47,614 nucleotides of DNA from Pseudoalteromonas piscicida (GCF_002744175.1 NZ_NKHF01000079.1:1-47614); one strand, 5' to 3'. Counted from the stretch's first letter, positions 35,499-47,026 are shown. Numbers and translations: made by a program. Notes: a model not told the origin generated them from the sequence alone.

Positions 35499-36205
35499 GC
35501 TAATTTCTCAAAGTGCAAAATGTAGTTGACTGAGACATCTTGAGTTAACGTGAATGTCTTACCGATGGGATTGTAATTAATGCCAGTTGCAGCTCTAACT
35601 TTTAAGTCGTATTTTTCAGCCCAATCTATCAAGGTAGAGGGACGAATGAATTTATCGTGTTCGTGAGTGCCCTCAGGTACCATTTTCAACAATTTTTCTG
35701 CGGCGACAATGGCTAACAAGTATGCCTTTGTGGTCTTATTTAAGGTTGAGAAAAACACATGGCCACCGGGCTTAACGAGTTGGGCAACGGAACGAATAAT
35801 TGATTCGGGATCGGGAACATGCTCAAGCATTTCCATACAAGTAACCACGTCAAATGTGCTGCCATTCGCTTCGGCAAACGCTTCCACGGGCACTTTTTGA
35901 TAGTTAACTTGTACGCCGGTTTCTAATGCGTGCAGTTTGGCGACGTTTAACGGCTCTTGTCCCATGTCGATACCGGTGGCATTGGCGCCCATTTTCGCCA
36001 TGCTTTCTGTTAATATGCCGCCGCCACAGCCAACATCTAATACCGTCTTTGCGAACAGTCCTTGACACTTATCATTTATAAAATCTAACCGCAGTGGGTT
36101 GATATCATGTAATGGCTTAAATTCACCTTCTCGATCCCACCAACGCTCAGCGATTTCTTCAAATTTGGCGATTTCATTAGGGTCTACATTTTGATGTTCG
36201 GTCAT
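35495..36205 (-). CDS. ubiG: Ubiquinone biosynthesis O-methyltransferase
   Basis: A 236-residue SAM-dependent enzyme for the two O-methylations of ubiquinone synthesis. [25 protein letters not shown] is family-diagnostic (given here in part), and [13 protein letters not shown] is SAM motif I. GAGGA is 8 nt before the ATG at 36205; the longer reading frame to 36316 has no family similarity. It is divergent from gyrA, as in many gammaproteobacteria. Confidence 0.96.
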   Translation of the reverse strand: MTEHQNVDPNEIAKFEEIAERWWDREGEFKPLHDINPLRLDFINDKCQGLFAKTVLDVGCGGGILTESMAKMGANATGIDMGQEPLNVAKLHALETGVQVNYQKVPVEAFAEANGSTFDVVTCMEMLEHVPDPESIIRSVAQLVKPGGHVFFSTLNKTTKAYLLAIVAAEKLLKMVPEGTHEHDKFIRPSTLIDWAEKYDLKVRAATGINYNPIGKTFTLTQDVSVNYILHFEKLA

Positions 36206-36470
36206 AAAAAACTTCCTCGTCGAATTGAGCGCATTATAAAGGGGATTAGATAAAAATAGCACCTGTAAAACGCTAAAAAGTGTGGTAGCATGCTTTACGA
36301 ATTTTATAATAAACAACGCCCCCGCTGGTACTCTGAGGCAATTCGGCTATTTTTGAAGCGCGTTTATTTGGCACTTCAACATAAAAGCAATTTGATATTC
36401 AGAAAAGCAACTCTACATATCGTTGTAGTGTGACACAAAAGGGGTGGACACTGAAGGAAAGTGGAGTCAA

Positions 36471-39143
36471 ATGTCTGATCTCGCCAATGAAATCCTGCCA
36501 GTCAATATCGAAGATGAATTAAAAAATTCATACCTTGATTACGCGATGAGTGTAATCGTTGGTCGTGCTTTACCCGATGTACGTGATGGCCTTAAGCCCG
36601 TGCACCGTCGTGTATTGTTCGCGATGAACGAACTTAAAAATGACTGGAATAAACCTTATAAGAAATCAGCTCGTGTAGTTGGTGACGTTATCGGTAAATA
36701 TCACCCTCATGGTGACAGTGCTGTATACGATACAATTGTACGTATGGCGCAACCTTTCTCTCTACGTTACATGTTGGTAGATGGACAAGGTAACTTTGGT
36801 TCTGTTGATGGTGACTCTGCCGCTGCGATGCGTTATACGGAAGTTCGTATGGCGAAAGTTGCGCACGAGTTGCTAGCGGATCTTGAGAAAGAAACCGTAG
36901 ATTATGTACCAAACTATGATGGTACAGAACAAATCCCAGATGTTTTGCCAACAAAAATACCAAACCTACTAGTGAATGGTTCATCCGGTATCGCTGTTGG
37001 TATGGCTACCAATATCCCACCTCACAATTTAACTGAGGTGATCAATGGTTGCTTGGCTGTGATCCAGAATCCAGACATTACCATTGAAGAATTGATCGAC
37101 TATATTCCAGGTCCTGATTTCCCAACTGCTGCTATTATTAGTGGTAAAAAAGGCATCGAACAAGCCTATAAAACGGGCCGAGGTAAAATATATATCCGTG
37201 CAAAAGCGGAAATTGAAGTCGATGAGAAAAGCGGTAAAGAAACCATTATCGTTCACGAAATCCCTTATCAAGTAAACAAAGCGAGATTGATCGAAAAGAT
37301 CGCAGAGCTTGTTAAAGATAAAAAAGTGGAAGGGATCAGTGCACTACGTGACGAGTCTGACAAAGACGGTATGCGTATTGTCATTGAAATCAAGCGTGGT
37401 GAAGTAGGCGAAGTAGTACTTAACAACCTATATGCGCAAACCCAGTTGCAAACTGTGTTTGGTATTAATATGGTTGCACTAGACAACAATCAGCCTAAGT
37501 GTTTCAACTTAAAAGAAATGCTAGACGCGTTTATTATCCACCGTCGTGAAGTGGTTACCCGTCGTACTGTATTTGATCTTCGCAAAGCAAGAGATAGAGC
37601 GCATACGCTTGAAGGCTTAGCAATTGCGCTTGCAAACATTGACCCAATCATTGAACTTATCCGTAAGTCACCAACGCCTGCAGAAGCGAAAGCCGCATTA
37701 ACTGCTCGCCCATGGGAACTTGGTAATGTTAAGTCGATGCTAGAGCGTACAGGCGAAGAAAACGTTGCACGTCCAGACTGGCTTGCAGAAGAGTTAGGGA
37801 TCCGTGACGGTCAATACTATCTGTCTGAACAACAAGCTCAAGCGATCCTAGACCTAAGACTACATAAGCTTACTGGTCTTGAGCATGAAAAAATCCTTGC
37901 TGAATACAAAGAGCTACTTGAACTTATCGCAGAGCTACTTTATATCCTTTCTTCTCCAGAGCGCTTGATGGAAGTGATCCGTGATGAGCTAGTAGAGATC
38001 AAAGAAACTTATGGTGATGAGCGTCGCACTGAGATCACTGCGGCTGCACACGATATCAGCCTTGAAGATTTGATCAACGAAGAAGATGTTGTGGTTACGC
38101 TTTCTCACGAAGGCTACGTTAAGTATCAGCCACTTAGCGACTACGAAGCCCAGCGCCGTGGTGGTAAAGGTCGCTCAGCAACTAAGATGAAAGATGAAGA
38201 CTTTATCGAGCGTTTATTAGTTGCAAATACGCATGATACGATTTTATGTTTCTCAACTTCAGGCCGCTTGTATTGGTTGAAAGTGTATCAACTACCATTG
38301 GCATCTCGTGCTGCGCGCGGTAAGCCTATTGTTAACTTGCTGCCACTCGAAGCTGATGAACGTATCACTACTATTTTACCAGTGCGTGAGTACGCAGAAG
38401 ATAAATTTATCGTCATGGCAACAGCCAGCGGTATCGTTAAGAAGACACCATTGACAGCGTACAGCCGTCAACGTGCAAGTGGTATCATCGCTATTAACCT
38501 AAATGAAGGTGATAGCCTAATTGGTGCTAACATCACGACAGGTGAAGACGACATCATGTTATTCACCGAGCACGGTAAAGTGGTTCGTTTCAACGAGAAG
38601 CAGCGTGATTCAGAAACTGGCGAAGTGAAGCGCGACCCTGAAACTGGAGAAGAGCTGCTAGCTTTACGTCCTATGGGTCGTACTGCGACGGGTGTTCGCG
38701 GTATTAAGATGCCTGACGACGTCAAAGTAGTATCATTGATTGTTCCTCAAGGTGATGGCGCGATCTTGACGGTTACCGAAAATGGTTACGGTAAGCGTAC
38801 ACCGCTTGAAGAGTATCCTGCGAAGAGCCGTGCAACTCAGGGGGTTGTATCAATCAAAGTCACTGAAAGAAATGGCTCTGTGGTTGGTGCGGTTCAAGTT
38901 GATGACAATGATGAAATCATGTTGATCTCAAACCGCGGTACGTTAGTAAGAACGCGTGTAAAAGAAGTTTCTACAGTAGGTCGAAACACTCAAGGCGTTA
39001 TTCTGATCCGTACCATGGAAGACGAGAAAGTAGTCGGTCTTCAACGTATCGAAGAAATTGAGGTAGAGGACTTACCTGAAGGTGAAATCGTTGAACCTGA
39101 AGGCGAAGCGGCTCCAGCAGCTGATTCCGGTGCCGAAGAATAA
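36471..39143 (+). CDS. gyrA: DNA gyrase subunit A
   Basis: An 890-residue type IIA topoisomerase subunit that breaks and rejoins DNA. The N-terminal winged-helix domain has the active Tyr in [10 protein letters not shown]; the quinolone-resistance region [17 protein letters not shown] retains the sensitive-type Ser and Asp (E. coli 83 and 87). The GyrA box QRRGGKG and the six-bladed C-terminal pinwheel follow, with an acidic tail rich in Glu. The ATG at 36471 with GGAG upstream gives MSDLANEI as in E. coli; a GTG at 36444 is not used. Confidence 0.98.
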   Translation: MSDLANEILPVNIEDELKNSYLDYAMSVIVGRALPDVRDGLKPVHRRVLFAMNELKNDWNKPYKKSARVVGDVIGKYHPHGDSAVYDTIVRMAQPFSLRYMLVDGQGNFGSVDGDSAAAMRYTEVRMAKVAHELLADLEKETVDYVPNYDGTEQIPDVLPTKIPNLLVNGSSGIAVGMATNIPPHNLTEVINGCLAVIQNPDITIEELIDYIPGPDFPTAAIISGKKGIEQAYKTGRGKIYIRAKAEIEVDEKSGKETIIVHEIPYQVNKARLIEKIAELVKDKKVEGISALRDESDKDGMRIVIEIKRGEVGEVVLNNLYAQTQLQTVFGINMVALDNNQPKCFNLKEMLDAFIIHRREVVTRRTVFDLRKARDRAHTLEGLAIALANIDPIIELIRKSPTPAEAKAALTARPWELGNVKSMLERTGEENVARPDWLAEELGIRDGQYYLSEQQAQAILDLRLHKLTGLEHEKILAEYKELLELIAELLYILSSPERLMEVIRDELVEIKETYGDERRTEITAAAHDISLEDLINEEDVVVTLSHEGYVKYQPLSDYEAQRRGGKGRSATKMKDEDFIERLLVANTHDTILCFSTSGRLYWLKVYQLPLASRAARGKPIVNLLPLEADERITTILPVREYAEDKFIVMATASGIVKKTPLTAYSRQRASGIIAINLNEGDSLIGANITTGEDDIMLFTEHGKVVRFNEKQRDSETGEVKRDPETGEELLALRPMGRTATGVRGIKMPDDVKVVSLIVPQGDGAILTVTENGYGKRTPLEEYPAKSRATQGVVSIKVTERNGSVVGAVQVDDNDEIMLISNRGTLVRTRVKEVSTVGRNTQGVILIRTMEDEKVVGLQRIEEIEVEDLPEGEIVEPEGEAAPAADSGAEE

Positions 39144-39157
39144 AAAATCTTACCTGT

Positions 39158-39183
39158 AAAAAGCGACTTCGGTCGCTTTTTTT
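39158..39183 (+). terminator. Intrinsic terminator after gyrA
   Basis: AAAAAGCGAC pairs with GTCGCTTTTT around a stable TTCG tetraloop, with a T tract. Confidence 0.92.
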
Positions 39184-39355
39184 ATTTCTGTTATTTTTTT
39201 CAATCTGTTCCTCTATGACAATAGCTCGAACCCTGATAAATTAAGGCTACGAATTATCCGGCATTTGTCCGGGCAACTTACTGTTCATCCACAAATATAT
39301 GATAGCAATTCGTCAGTGAATTGGATGGACGAGCTTATTTGGAATGAGGAAAAAT

Positions 39356-40438
39356 ATGACCGTTTATAATTTTTGCGCGGGTCCTGCGATGTTACCTGTA
39401 GAAGTTATGAAAAAGGCGCAAAAAGAGTTTCTAAACTGGCAGAACCTAGGGGTGTCTGTGATGGAAGTGAGCCATCGTTCAGCACCTTATCTGGAAATGG
39501 CGAAACAATGTGAAGCGAGTTTACGCCGCTTAATGAATATTTCTGACGAATTTGAAGTATTGTTTATGCATGGCGGCGGCCGTGGTCACTTTTCCGCTGT
39601 GCCGCTAAACCTTCATATTGACGGTTTACCAGGCGTGTATGTTGAAAATGGCATTTGGTCTACTGGGGCGACTAAAGAAGGCGCAAAATTCACCCAAACA
39701 CATGCCATCAATATCCGCACTGACGAAAACGGCCAATTTGATATCTTGCCTGTATCTGAATGGAAATTACCGGAAGACGCTTCATTTATTCACTATTGCC
39801 CGAATGAGACAATAGACGGCATTGAAATCTTTGATGTACCAAAACACCCGAGCGCACCGATCGTTGCTGATATGTCTTCTAATATCCTTTCGCGTGAAAT
39901 CAATGTAGATGATTTCGATTTGATTTACGCAGGGGCACAAAAAAATATAGGTCCTTCGGGTCTAAGCATCGCTATTGTTCGTAAAACGCTCTTAAAAAGA
40001 GAAGGGTTACCAAGACCAGCTATTCTCGATTACGCCATTGAGGCTGATCAACAGAGTATGTATAACACACCTCCTACCTTCGCTTGGTATCTTGCTTTTG
40101 AAGTATTTAAATATCTTGAAAGTATAGGTGGTGTAAAAGCAATGGAAGCCCACAATAAAGAGAAAGCAGCCATTCTTTATGATTACATCGATAGCTCAGA
40201 TTTCTATTCAAATAAGGTTGCTACGCACTGCCGTTCATTAATGAATGTACCATTTTGGCTAAAAGATGACAGTCTGAATGCTAAGTTTCTCGCAGAAGCT
40301 GAGCAAAATGGCTTAATTGCACTAGAAGGCCATCGTTTCGTAGGTGGTATGCGAGCAAGTATTTACAATGCAATGCCAATTGAGGGGATTAAAGCCTTGG
40401 TTGCATTTATGGATAAATTTGCTCAGGAGAATAGTTGA
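39356..40438 (+). CDS. serC: Phosphoserine aminotransferase
   Basis: A 360-residue PLP enzyme of serine biosynthesis that also acts in pyridoxal phosphate synthesis. [31 protein letters not shown] (usually GQFAAVP), [13 protein letters not shown] and the PLP-lysine segment [12 protein letters not shown] are visible. GAGGA precedes the ATG at 39356; the in-frame ATG at 39344 overlaps that site and is less likely. It overlaps aroA, forming the conserved serC-aroA operon. Confidence 0.96.
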   Translation: MTVYNFCAGPAMLPVEVMKKAQKEFLNWQNLGVSVMEVSHRSAPYLEMAKQCEASLRRLMNISDEFEVLFMHGGGRGHFSAVPLNLHIDGLPGVYVENGIWSTGATKEGAKFTQTHAINIRTDENGQFDILPVSEWKLPEDASFIHYCPNETIDGIEIFDVPKHPSAPIVADMSSNILSREINVDDFDLIYAGAQKNIGPSGLSIAIVRKTLLKREGLPRPAILDYAIEADQQSMYNTPPTFAWYLAFEVFKYLESIGGVKAMEAHNKEKAAILYDYIDSSDFYSNKVATHCRSLMNVPFWLKDDSLNAKFLAEAEQNGLIALEGHRFVGGMRASIYNAMPIEGIKALVAFMDKFAQENS

Positions 40439-41718
40439 TGGAACAGCTTACGCTTAAGCCAATCACTGCGGTGAATGGTAGCGTCACACTACCAGGCTCT
40501 AAGAGCCTTTCCAATCGTATTTTATTACTTGCTGCGCTTTGCGAGGGTACCACAAGAGTAACTAATTTATTAGACAGTGACGATATTCGACATATGCTAG
40601 GGGCGTTGTCTCAACTAGGTGTCTCAGTGACCCTAGAAGAAAATAACACTGTGGCAATAGTTAAAGGCAGTGGTGGGGCGTTTACTACGCCAACGGAGCC
40701 TTTGTTTTTAGGTAATGCCGGAACTGCTTATCGGCCTTTGACAGCGGTACTAGCAGCAGTCTCTGGTGAATATGAACTGGTTGGCGAACCACGTATGGAA
40801 GAGCGACCAATTGGCCACCTTGTGGACGCTATGCAAGCGCTTGGTGCCGATATTCAGTACCTTAAAAATAAAGATTACCCACCGTTAAAAATAACTGGAA
40901 AGCCGCTGGCAGGTGGAGAAGTAGAGATTGATGGTAGTATCTCAAGCCAGTTTTTGACGGCTTTACTCATGGCTGCACCGCTGTTTAGTGGTGATACCAA
41001 AGTGGCAATCAAAGGAGAGCTTGTTTCCAAGCCATATATCGATATCACGATTGGTGTGATGGCCCACTTTGGCGTACATGTAGAAAACAATGATTATCAA
41101 AGCTTTGTGGTAAAAGCAGGGCAAAAGTACCAATCGCCTGGTGCCTTGATGGTTGAAGGAGATGCATCTTCAGCTTCCTACTTTATAGCCGCAGCGGCAA
41201 TCGCTGGTGGAGAAATAGAAATTAAAGGAGTAGGGAAGCAAAGCGTTCAGGGAGATATAGGGTTTGCTCACGTTATGGAGCAAGTTGGTGCAGAAATTGA
41301 TTGGTACGACGAACGCATCATCGTCCGTAAGGGCCAGCTAAATGGTGTAGATATAGATGCGAATGCGATCCCTGATGCAGCAATGACACTGGCTACAGTG
41401 GCATTATTTGCTAACGGTAAAACAGCAATTCGTAATATCTATAATTGGCGAGTAAAAGAAACCGATAGGTTAGCTGCAATGGCCACTGAGCTTAAGAAAG
41501 TTGGCGCAGAGGTAGTAGAGGGGCATGATTATATCGAGGTAACACCACCTACTCGTTTTAATTTTACTGATGTCGATACCTATAATGATCATCGGATAGC
41601 GATGTGTTTTTCAATGGTTGCTGTTGGTGGCCAGCCGATCATTATCAATGATCCAAAATGTACCGCTAAAACATTTCCTACCTATTTTTCAGTGCTAGAA
41701 AGCATTAGCCAACACTGA
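40438..41718 (+). CDS. aroA: EPSP synthase
   Basis: A 426-residue 3-phosphoshikimate 1-carboxyvinyltransferase of the shikimate pathway. [22 protein letters not shown], the class I signature [13 protein letters not shown], and the C-terminal [20 protein letters not shown] are intact. The Gly in GNAGTA and the Pro-free PLTA segment look like the glyphosate-sensitive class I type. The ATG overlaps the serC stop (TGATG), with AGGAG 8 nt upstream, so it is coupled to serC. Confidence 0.97.
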   Translation: MEQLTLKPITAVNGSVTLPGSKSLSNRILLLAALCEGTTRVTNLLDSDDIRHMLGALSQLGVSVTLEENNTVAIVKGSGGAFTTPTEPLFLGNAGTAYRPLTAVLAAVSGEYELVGEPRMEERPIGHLVDAMQALGADIQYLKNKDYPPLKITGKPLAGGEVEIDGSISSQFLTALLMAAPLFSGDTKVAIKGELVSKPYIDITIGVMAHFGVHVENNDYQSFVVKAGQKYQSPGALMVEGDASSASYFIAAAAIAGGEIEIKGVGKQSVQGDIGFAHVMEQVGAEIDWYDERIIVRKGQLNGVDIDANAIPDAAMTLATVALFANGKTAIRNIYNWRVKETDRLAAMATELKKVGAEVVEGHDYIEVTPPTRFNFTDVDTYNDHRIAMCFSMVAVGGQPIIINDPKCTAKTFPTYFSVLESISQH

Positions 41719-41729
41719 TCTTACCTTGG

Positions 41730-41747
41730 TGCCGAATCGTTTCGGCA
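41730..41747. terminator. Stem-loop after aroA
   Basis: TGCCGAA pairs with TTCGGCA around TCGT, 11 nt past the stop. It lacks a plus-strand T tract, so termination efficiency is uncertain. Confidence 0.4.
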
Positions 41748-41840
41748 TCAAAAAATGTTGCTTATATTTACTTCAGAACATGCTTGAGTTGGAAAATTGT
41801 GCATATTTTTTAGTCAGCAAATTGCGCGCAAAGCCCGATG

Positions 41841-41895
41841 TTACCTGTCTTTACTTGTACTAATAATTTGACATATAACAAAAAATGACAGGTAA
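41841..41895. promoter_or_regulatory. Inverted repeat upstream of cmk
   Basis: TTACCTGTC at 41841-41849 and GACAGGTAA at 41887-41895 are perfect inverted copies flanking TTGACA at 41868-41873. A second one, TTGACG/CGTCAA, is at 41916-41939 around TATACT. They may be operator half-sites or RNA structure in the cmk leader. Confidence 0.35.
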
Positions 41896-41968
41896 ATAAG
41901 GATATATTCAGCAAATTGACGTATACTATGCGCCGTCAAATTCAGGTGAGCATTTTTAGGAGGTTTAA

Positions 41969-42685
41969 ATGCAGGCAGCTATGCCAGTGATCACCGTAGA
42001 CGGCCCAAGTGGTTCAGGCAAAGGAACTGTTTGTCGCTTGTTAGCTGAAACATTAAATTGGGAAGTGTTGGACAGTGGTGCGATTTATCGCGTGCTTTCT
42101 TTAGCAGCACTACACCACCAAATTGCCACAGATAACGAGGAAGGATTAGTCCCACTCGCTGCCAATTTGGATGTGCAATTTTCAATTGATAAAGAAACTA
42201 AAAAAAGCAAAATTGTACTTGAAGGTGAAGATGTTACGAACACCATCCGCAATGAAGAAGTAGGCGCGGCAGCGTCAAAAATTGCGGCACTCCCTCGTGT
42301 AAGAGAAGCGTTACTGCGACGCCAGCGTGCTTTTAGAAGCGAAGTTGGTTTGATAGCGGATGGACGTGATATGGGAACGGTGGTGTTCCCTGACGCAGAA
42401 CTCAAAATTTATTTAACTGCAAGCGCTGAAGAACGTGCTCGCAGACGATTTGTTGAGTTGAATGAAAAAGGCCATGATGTTACACTAAGTGGTCTGTTAG
42501 AAGACATTAAAGCTCGCGATGATCGCGATATGAATCGCAAGGTTGCCCCATTAGTGCCTGCCGGCGATGCAATTGTTGTTGATACAACAGAGCATAATGC
42601 CGAGCAAGTGTTCGAACAGGTTATGTCTTTTATTCAAGACGCCATTGTGGCAGGTAAGCTTCCGAAAAGTTGCTTGCCTAAGTAA
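41969..42685 (+). CDS. cmk: Cytidylate kinase
   Basis: A 238-residue kinase phosphorylating CMP and dCMP. The P-loop GPSGSGKGT is at residues 12-20, LDSGAIYR binds the nucleotide, [13 protein letters not shown] and ARRRF are family motifs. A strong AGGAGG precedes the ATG. It is followed by rpsA, the usual gammaproteobacterial order. Confidence 0.97.
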   Translation: MQAAMPVITVDGPSGSGKGTVCRLLAETLNWEVLDSGAIYRVLSLAALHHQIATDNEEGLVPLAANLDVQFSIDKETKKSKIVLEGEDVTNTIRNEEVGAAASKIAALPRVREALLRRQRAFRSEVGLIADGRDMGTVVFPDAELKIYLTASAEERARRRFVELNEKGHDVTLSGLLEDIKARDDRDMNRKVAPLVPAGDAIVVDTTEHNAEQVFEQVMSFIQDAIVAGKLPKSCLPK

Positions 42686-42726
42686 TATTTTTTAATGACA
42701 CAGGCAGGAAGCTAGTGTTTATTTAA

Positions 42727-42748
42727 CAACCCCATGCAGCATGGTTGC
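42727..42748 (+). promoter_or_regulatory. Stem-loop in rpsA leader
   Basis: CAAC and CATG at 42727-42736 pair with CATGGTTG at 42740-42747, with two bulged C residues. It is 37 nt before the rpsA start, which lacks a good Shine-Dalgarno site. E. coli S1 represses its own mRNA through leader hairpins with the same lack. Confidence 0.45.
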
Positions 42749-42784
42749 TAATTGGTAATTTAACTTTATAGAGACGTATTTAGT

Positions 42785-44452
42785 ATGTCAGAAAATTTTG
42801 CGCAGTTATTTGAAGAAAGCCTACAGGGTTTTGAAGTTGAGCAAGGCTCAATCGTTAAAGGTACAGTAATCGCTATTGAGAACAACGTTGTTCTTGTTGA
42901 CGCTGGCCTTAAGTCTGAAAGTGCAATCCCTGCAGAGCAATTCAAAAATGCTGCTGGTGAACTAGAAGTTGCAGTAGGCGACGAAGTAGACGTAGCACTA
43001 GATGCAATCGAAGACGGTTTCGGTGAGACTATCCTTTCTCGTGAAAAAGCTAAGCGTCACGAAGCTTGGATCCGTCTTGAGAAAGCTTGTGAAGAGCAAG
43101 AGACTGTTACTGGTGTTATCAACGGTAAAGTTAAAGGCGGTTTCACAGTTGAAGTTGATTCAATCCGTGCATTCCTACCTGGTTCACTTGTTGATGTACG
43201 TCCAGTTCGCGACACAGCTCACCTTGAAGGTAAAGAGCTAGAGTTCAAAGTAATCAAGCTAGACCAGAAGCGCAACAACGTTGTTGTTTCACGTCGTGCT
43301 GTTATCGAGTCTGAGAACTCACAAGAGCGTGAAGAGCTACTTCAAAACCTTGTTGAAGGTCAAGAAGTTAAAGGTATCGTTAAGAACCTTACTGACTACG
43401 GTGCATTCGTAGACTTAGGTGGTGTTGACGGTCTTCTACACATCACTGACATGGCTTGGAAGCGTGTTAAGCACCCTTCAGAGATCGTGAACGTAGGTGA
43501 CGAAATCAACGTTAAAGTACTTAAGTTCGACAAAGAGAAAACACGTGTTTCTCTAGGTCTTAAGCAACTTGGCGAAGATCCATGGGCTGCAATCGCTGGT
43601 CGTTACCCAGAAGGTGCTAAGCTTACTGGTCGTGTAACTAACCTAACTGACTACGGCTGTTTCGTTGAAATCGAAGAAGGCGTTGAAGGTCTAGTACACG
43701 TTTCAGAAATGGATTGGACTAACAAGAACATCCACCCTTCAAAAGTGGTTTCACTAGGTGACACTGTTGAAGTTATGGTTCTTGAAATCGACGAAGAGCG
43801 TCGTCGTATTTCTCTTGGTCTTAAGCAGTGTAAAGCTAACCCTTGGCAAGAATTTGCTCGTCTTAACAACAAAGGCGACCAAGTTTCTGGTAAGATCAAG
43901 TCAATCACTGACTTTGGTATCTTCATCGGTCTTGAAGGCGGTATCGACGGTCTTGTACACCTATCTGACATCTCTTGGAACACTCCAGGCGAAGAAGCTG
44001 TACGTGAGTACAAGAAAGGTGACGAAATCACAGCTATCGTTCTACAAGTTGACCCAGAGCGTGAGCGTATCTCTCTAGGCGTTAAGCAAATTGACGCTGA
44101 TCCATTCACTAACTACCTAGACGCCAACAAAAAAGGTGCTATTGTTAAAGGTAAAGTGACTGAAGTTGACGCTAAAGGCGCAACTGTAGAGCTAGGCGAA
44201 GGCGTTGAAGGTTACATCCGTGTAGCTGACATCGCGCAAGAGCGTGTTGAAGACGCAACTGCTGCTGTTTCTGAAGGTGACGAAATTGAAGCTAAATTTG
44301 TAGGTGTTGATCGTAAGAACCGTACTATCAGCCTATCAGTTAAAGCTATCTTCGAAGCTGAAGAGAAAGAAGCTCTAGAGAAGCTTAAGAAAGAAGAGCC
44401 AGCGTTCGAAAACGCAATGGCTGCAGCTTTCAAAAATGCTCAAAAAGACTAA
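42785..44452 (+). CDS. rpsA: 30S ribosomal protein S1
   Basis: A 555-residue protein with six S1 (OB-fold) repeats, the length of E. coli S1 (557). The first two bind the 30S subunit; repeats 3-6 (for example [23 protein letters not shown] and its successors) bind mRNA. S1 unfolds structured or weakly ribosome-binding mRNAs. There is no convincing Shine-Dalgarno sequence before the ATG (GACGTATTTAGT), in line with known autoregulation. Codon use is strongly biased toward a few codons, as expected of a highly expressed gene. Confidence 0.98.
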   Translation: MSENFAQLFEESLQGFEVEQGSIVKGTVIAIENNVVLVDAGLKSESAIPAEQFKNAAGELEVAVGDEVDVALDAIEDGFGETILSREKAKRHEAWIRLEKACEEQETVTGVINGKVKGGFTVEVDSIRAFLPGSLVDVRPVRDTAHLEGKELEFKVIKLDQKRNNVVVSRRAVIESENSQEREELLQNLVEGQEVKGIVKNLTDYGAFVDLGGVDGLLHITDMAWKRVKHPSEIVNVGDEINVKVLKFDKEKTRVSLGLKQLGEDPWAAIAGRYPEGAKLTGRVTNLTDYGCFVEIEEGVEGLVHVSEMDWTNKNIHPSKVVSLGDTVEVMVLEIDEERRRISLGLKQCKANPWQEFARLNNKGDQVSGKIKSITDFGIFIGLEGGIDGLVHLSDISWNTPGEEAVREYKKGDEITAIVLQVDPERERISLGVKQIDADPFTNYLDANKKGAIVKGKVTEVDAKGATVELGEGVEGYIRVADIAQERVEDATAAVSEGDEIEAKFVGVDRKNRTISLSVKAIFEAEEKEALEKLKKEEPAFENAMAAAFKNAQKD

Positions 44453-44470
44453 TTAATCAGTCTTAAAACT

Positions 44471-44496
44471 AGGAAGGGCATATAGCCCTTCCTTTT
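44471..44496 (+). terminator. Terminator-like hairpin between rpsA and ihfB
   Basis: AGGAAGGGC pairs with GCCCTTCCT around ATATA and is followed by TTTT. It would end rpsA transcription, with partial read-through into ihfB. Confidence 0.82.
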
Positions 44497-44513
44497 ACCC
44501 TTAAGGAAACATT

Positions 44514-44804
44514 ATGACAAAGTCTGAATTGATAGAACAACTTGCACTGCAGCACGCTCACGTTCCTGTTAAAGATGTAGAGAATGCGGTAAAAGAAATC
44601 CTTGAACAAATGGCTGGCTCATTATCAGACTCGGAGCGCATTGAAATCCGTGGTTTTGGTAGTTTCTCGCTTCATTTCCGTTCACCTCGTACTGGTCGTA
44701 ACCCTAAAACTGGCGAAACAGTAGAACTGGATGGTAAATATGTCCCACACTTTAAGCCAGGCAAAGAACTGCGCGATAGAGTAAACGAAAGCTTAAATAA
44801 TTAA
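44514..44804 (+). CDS. ihfB: Integration host factor subunit beta
   Basis: A 96-residue DNA-bending protein that pairs with Ihf[12 protein letters not shown], the beta-arm region [22 protein letters not shown] (Pro at the DNA-intercalating tip) and [14 protein letters not shown] are typical. AAGGA precedes the ATG. It follows rpsA, as in E. coli. Confidence 0.97.
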   Translation: MTKSELIEQLALQHAHVPVKDVENAVKEILEQMAGSLSDSERIEIRGFGSFSLHFRSPRTGRNPKTGETVELDGKYVPHFKPGKELRDRVNESLNN

Positions 44805-44821
44805 GTCTAACGGAGCAAAAC

Positions 44822-45085
44822 TTGGTTGCAGTATTGAAAAAGGGATTAGCTGTTGTTGCCATACTGATTGCATTTTTAGTTGGAACGCAAAATCCACAAG
44901 TAGTTAATGTCAATTTTGTAATTGCAAGTGCAGAGTTACCGCTCGCAACCTTAATGAGCATCTGTTTAGCGCTTGGTATAATTATTGGTTTACTTGTAAC
45001 AGCGTCGGTTTTATCTAAGCTTAAATGGCAAAATCATCGCCTAAAAAAAAGTAATAGTAAGCTTAGCCAAGCAGCCGAACGCTAG
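44822..45085 (+). CDS. lapA: LapA family protein
   Basis: An 87-residue inner-membrane protein (YciS) with two transmembrane segments (about 8-25 and 42-65) joined by the QNPQVVNVNF loop and a basic cytoplasmic tail. LapA works with LapB in lipopolysaccharide assembly and LpxC control. The start is TTG at 44822, with GGAG 6 nt upstream. It ends 2 nt before lapB. Confidence 0.9.
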   Translation: MVAVLKKGLAVVAILIAFLVGTQNPQVVNVNFVIASAELPLATLMSICLALGIIIGLLVTASVLSKLKWQNHRLKKSNSKLSQAAER

Positions 45086-45087
45086 TT

Positions 45088-46223
45088 ATGATCGAGCTGC
45101 TGTTTTTATTATTACCTGTAGCTGCTGCTTACGGTTATGTTATGGGTAAAAATAGTGCAAAAAACCAAGCCTTAGAGCAAAGTAGACAGATCACCTCAGA
45201 ATACAGTAAAGGCCTTAAGTTCCTATTAGATAGAGAAGAGGACCAAGGTCTTGAACATCTTACCAAACTCCTAGAAGTATCTGCTGACTCAGTCGATCAT
45301 TATTTAACGCTCGCCTCTTTATTTAGAAAGCGGGGAGAGTTAGATAGAGCAATAAAAATTCACGAATTGTTACTTAAACAGCCAAACCTTGACGAAGAAG
45401 TGGTAAAGTCGTGCCGTTTAGAGTTAGCACAAGACTATATATTAGCGGGGTTACTCGATAGTGCTGAAGAACATTTGGTCATTCTCGTAAAGTCGGGTTT
45501 TAAAGAGGCACTAGACCCAATCTTAAATCTTTATTCTCAAACTAGAGACTGGCGAAAAGGGGTTCATATGTATGAAGCACACCCCGAGCTATTCAAAAAA
45601 TCATCTCACTGTGCAACGATTGCAAACTTTTATTGTGAAGCAGCGGATCAGGAAAATAATCCAAGTTTATTTGAAAAGGCAACTTCACTTGCCCATGAAA
45701 CCGTTAGGCCACTTTATGAAATGGGCAAAGATGCCTATACACATGATGATTATGTAAAGAGCATATACTACTGGCGTAAACTAGTGAGCCAGTTTGTTTT
45801 TATGGCGCCTTTAGTGCTTGAAGATTTAGAATCCTGTTATGTTAAATTAAACATTCAGGAGCAGTTTTTTGAGCTGATGTCTGAGCTATTAGAAAAAGGT
45901 GGCGTACTAATAAGAATTAAATTTTGCCAAGGTTGGTAAGTCAGGGAAAGATTTCTGAAGCAATAGAGTTTCTAACTGATAGTTTAAAACGTGAACCATC
46001 AATTAGGGGCTTTAGTTATTTACTGCAACTCATCAGTGGCAAAGATGCTAAAATAGATCACGTACTACAAGAAATAGATAAATTGGTTAAGTCATATATC
46101 GCTACTAAGCCAAATTATCAATGTGGTCACTGTGGATTTACAAGCCATACAATGTATTGGTTATGTCCCTCCTGCAAACATTGGGAGTCTCTTGCTCCTA
46201 GCCGTGGCTTAGACGGTTATTAA
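45088..46223 (+). pseudogene. lapB: Lipopolysaccharide assembly protein LapB, frameshifted
   Basis: LapB (YciM) is a membrane-anchored TPR protein that recruits LpxC to FtsH for degradation, and it ends in a rubredoxin-like zinc domain. The first piece (45088-45939) has the N-terminal anchor LLFLLLPVAAAYGYVMG and the TPRs, then runs out of frame after residue about 278. The second piece, in the -1 frame from about 45921 to 46223, continues SQGKISEAIEFLTDSLKREPS and has the zinc ligands CGHC and CPSC plus the conserved ending RGLDGY. Together they give the normal length (about 377 against 389). One missing base between 45921 and 45939 explains it. It may be a real mutation or a sequencing error. 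Confidence 0.88.
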
Positions 46224-46251
46224 GATTTTAATTTGGCCAAATAGGGTAACT

Positions 46252-46959
46252 ATGTCGACACAAGATTTAAAAAAGGTTTTGATTGCGCTTGATTATGATA
46301 ATGAAGAAGCTGCATTGTCATTTGTTTCTCAGCTTTCACCTGACGAATGCCGATTAAAAGTGGGTAAAGAAATGTTTACCTATTTTGGCCCTCAGTTTGT
46401 AAAAAAACTGGTAGATATGAATTTTGATGTGTTCTTAGACCTGAAGTTTCATGATATCCCAAACACAGTTGCAAAAGCCGTAACTGCAGCAGCTGAACTT
46501 GGAGTGTGGATGGTAAATGTTCATGCAAGTGGCGGTCATGAAATGATGTCAAAAGCAAAAGAAGCATTGGCAGCTTACGGTGACAAAGCGCCGTTACTTA
46601 TCGCTGTGACTGTATTAACTAGTATGGATCAAGGTCAGCTATTAAAGCTTGGTATCGAAAAGACACCTCAAGAGCAAGTGTTATACCTTGCGAAACTAGC
46701 GAAGGAATCAGGCTTAGATGGAGTGGTTTGTTCTGCACAAGAAGCTGAACTATTAAAGGCTCAACTCGGCGAAGAGTTTAAACTGGTTACACCAGGTATC
46801 CGACCTGCAGGTGCTGATGCTGGCGATCAAAAACGTATTATGACACCTGAAAAGGCAGTGAGAGCAGGTAGTGACTATTTAGTGATAGGGCGCCCAATCA
46901 CTCAAGCAGAAAATCCCGCAGCTGCATTGAAAGCGATAAACCAAAGTATTTCACTTTAA
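46252..46959 (+). CDS. pyrF: Orotidine 5'-phosphate decarboxylase
   Basis: A 235-residue TIM-barrel enzyme for the last step of UMP synthesis. The N-terminal substrate Asp is in IALDYDN, the catalytic [12 protein letters not shown] carries the Asp/Lys array, and TPGIRPAG and VIGRPIT bind phosphate. It is 28 nt after lapB, the same order as in E. coli (lapAB-pyrF), and likely shares its transcript. Confidence 0.97.
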   Translation: MSTQDLKKVLIALDYDNEEAALSFVSQLSPDECRLKVGKEMFTYFGPQFVKKLVDMNFDVFLDLKFHDIPNTVAKAVTAAAELGVWMVNVHASGGHEMMSKAKEALAAYGDKAPLLIAVTVLTSMDQGQLLKLGIEKTPQEQVLYLAKLAKESGLDGVVCSAQEAELLKAQLGEEFKLVTPGIRPAGADAGDQKRIMTPEKAVRAGSDYLVIGRPITQAENPAAALKAINQSISL

Positions 46960-46961
46960 AT

Positions 46962-46994
46962 AGAAAAGGCCAACATTATCGTTGGCCTTTTCTA
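46962..46994. terminator. Intrinsic terminator after pyrF
   Basis: TAGAAAAGGCCAAC pairs with GTTGGCCTTTTCTA around ATTATC. It is symmetric and can also terminate the convergent gene at 47027. Confidence 0.88.
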
Positions 46995-47026
46995 TTTATG
47001 ATGCCTGTGTAGTCGAGTCGAACCTT

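Noticed and set aside
36654..36850. Quinolone-resistance mutation in gyrA
   Set aside because: The Ser and Asp at the key positions are the sensitive-type residues.
43651..44109. Long minus-strand frame inside rpsA
   Set aside because: It arises from the biased codon use of a highly expressed gene; the Ser/Arg/Pro/Thr-rich translation has no domain.
45890..45940. Programmed ribosomal frameshift as the explanation for split lapB
   Set aside because: The frame change would be -1, but the codons around it (AAA TTT TGC) do not form a slippery heptamer that re-pairs in the -1 frame, and I know of no LapB that uses frameshifting.
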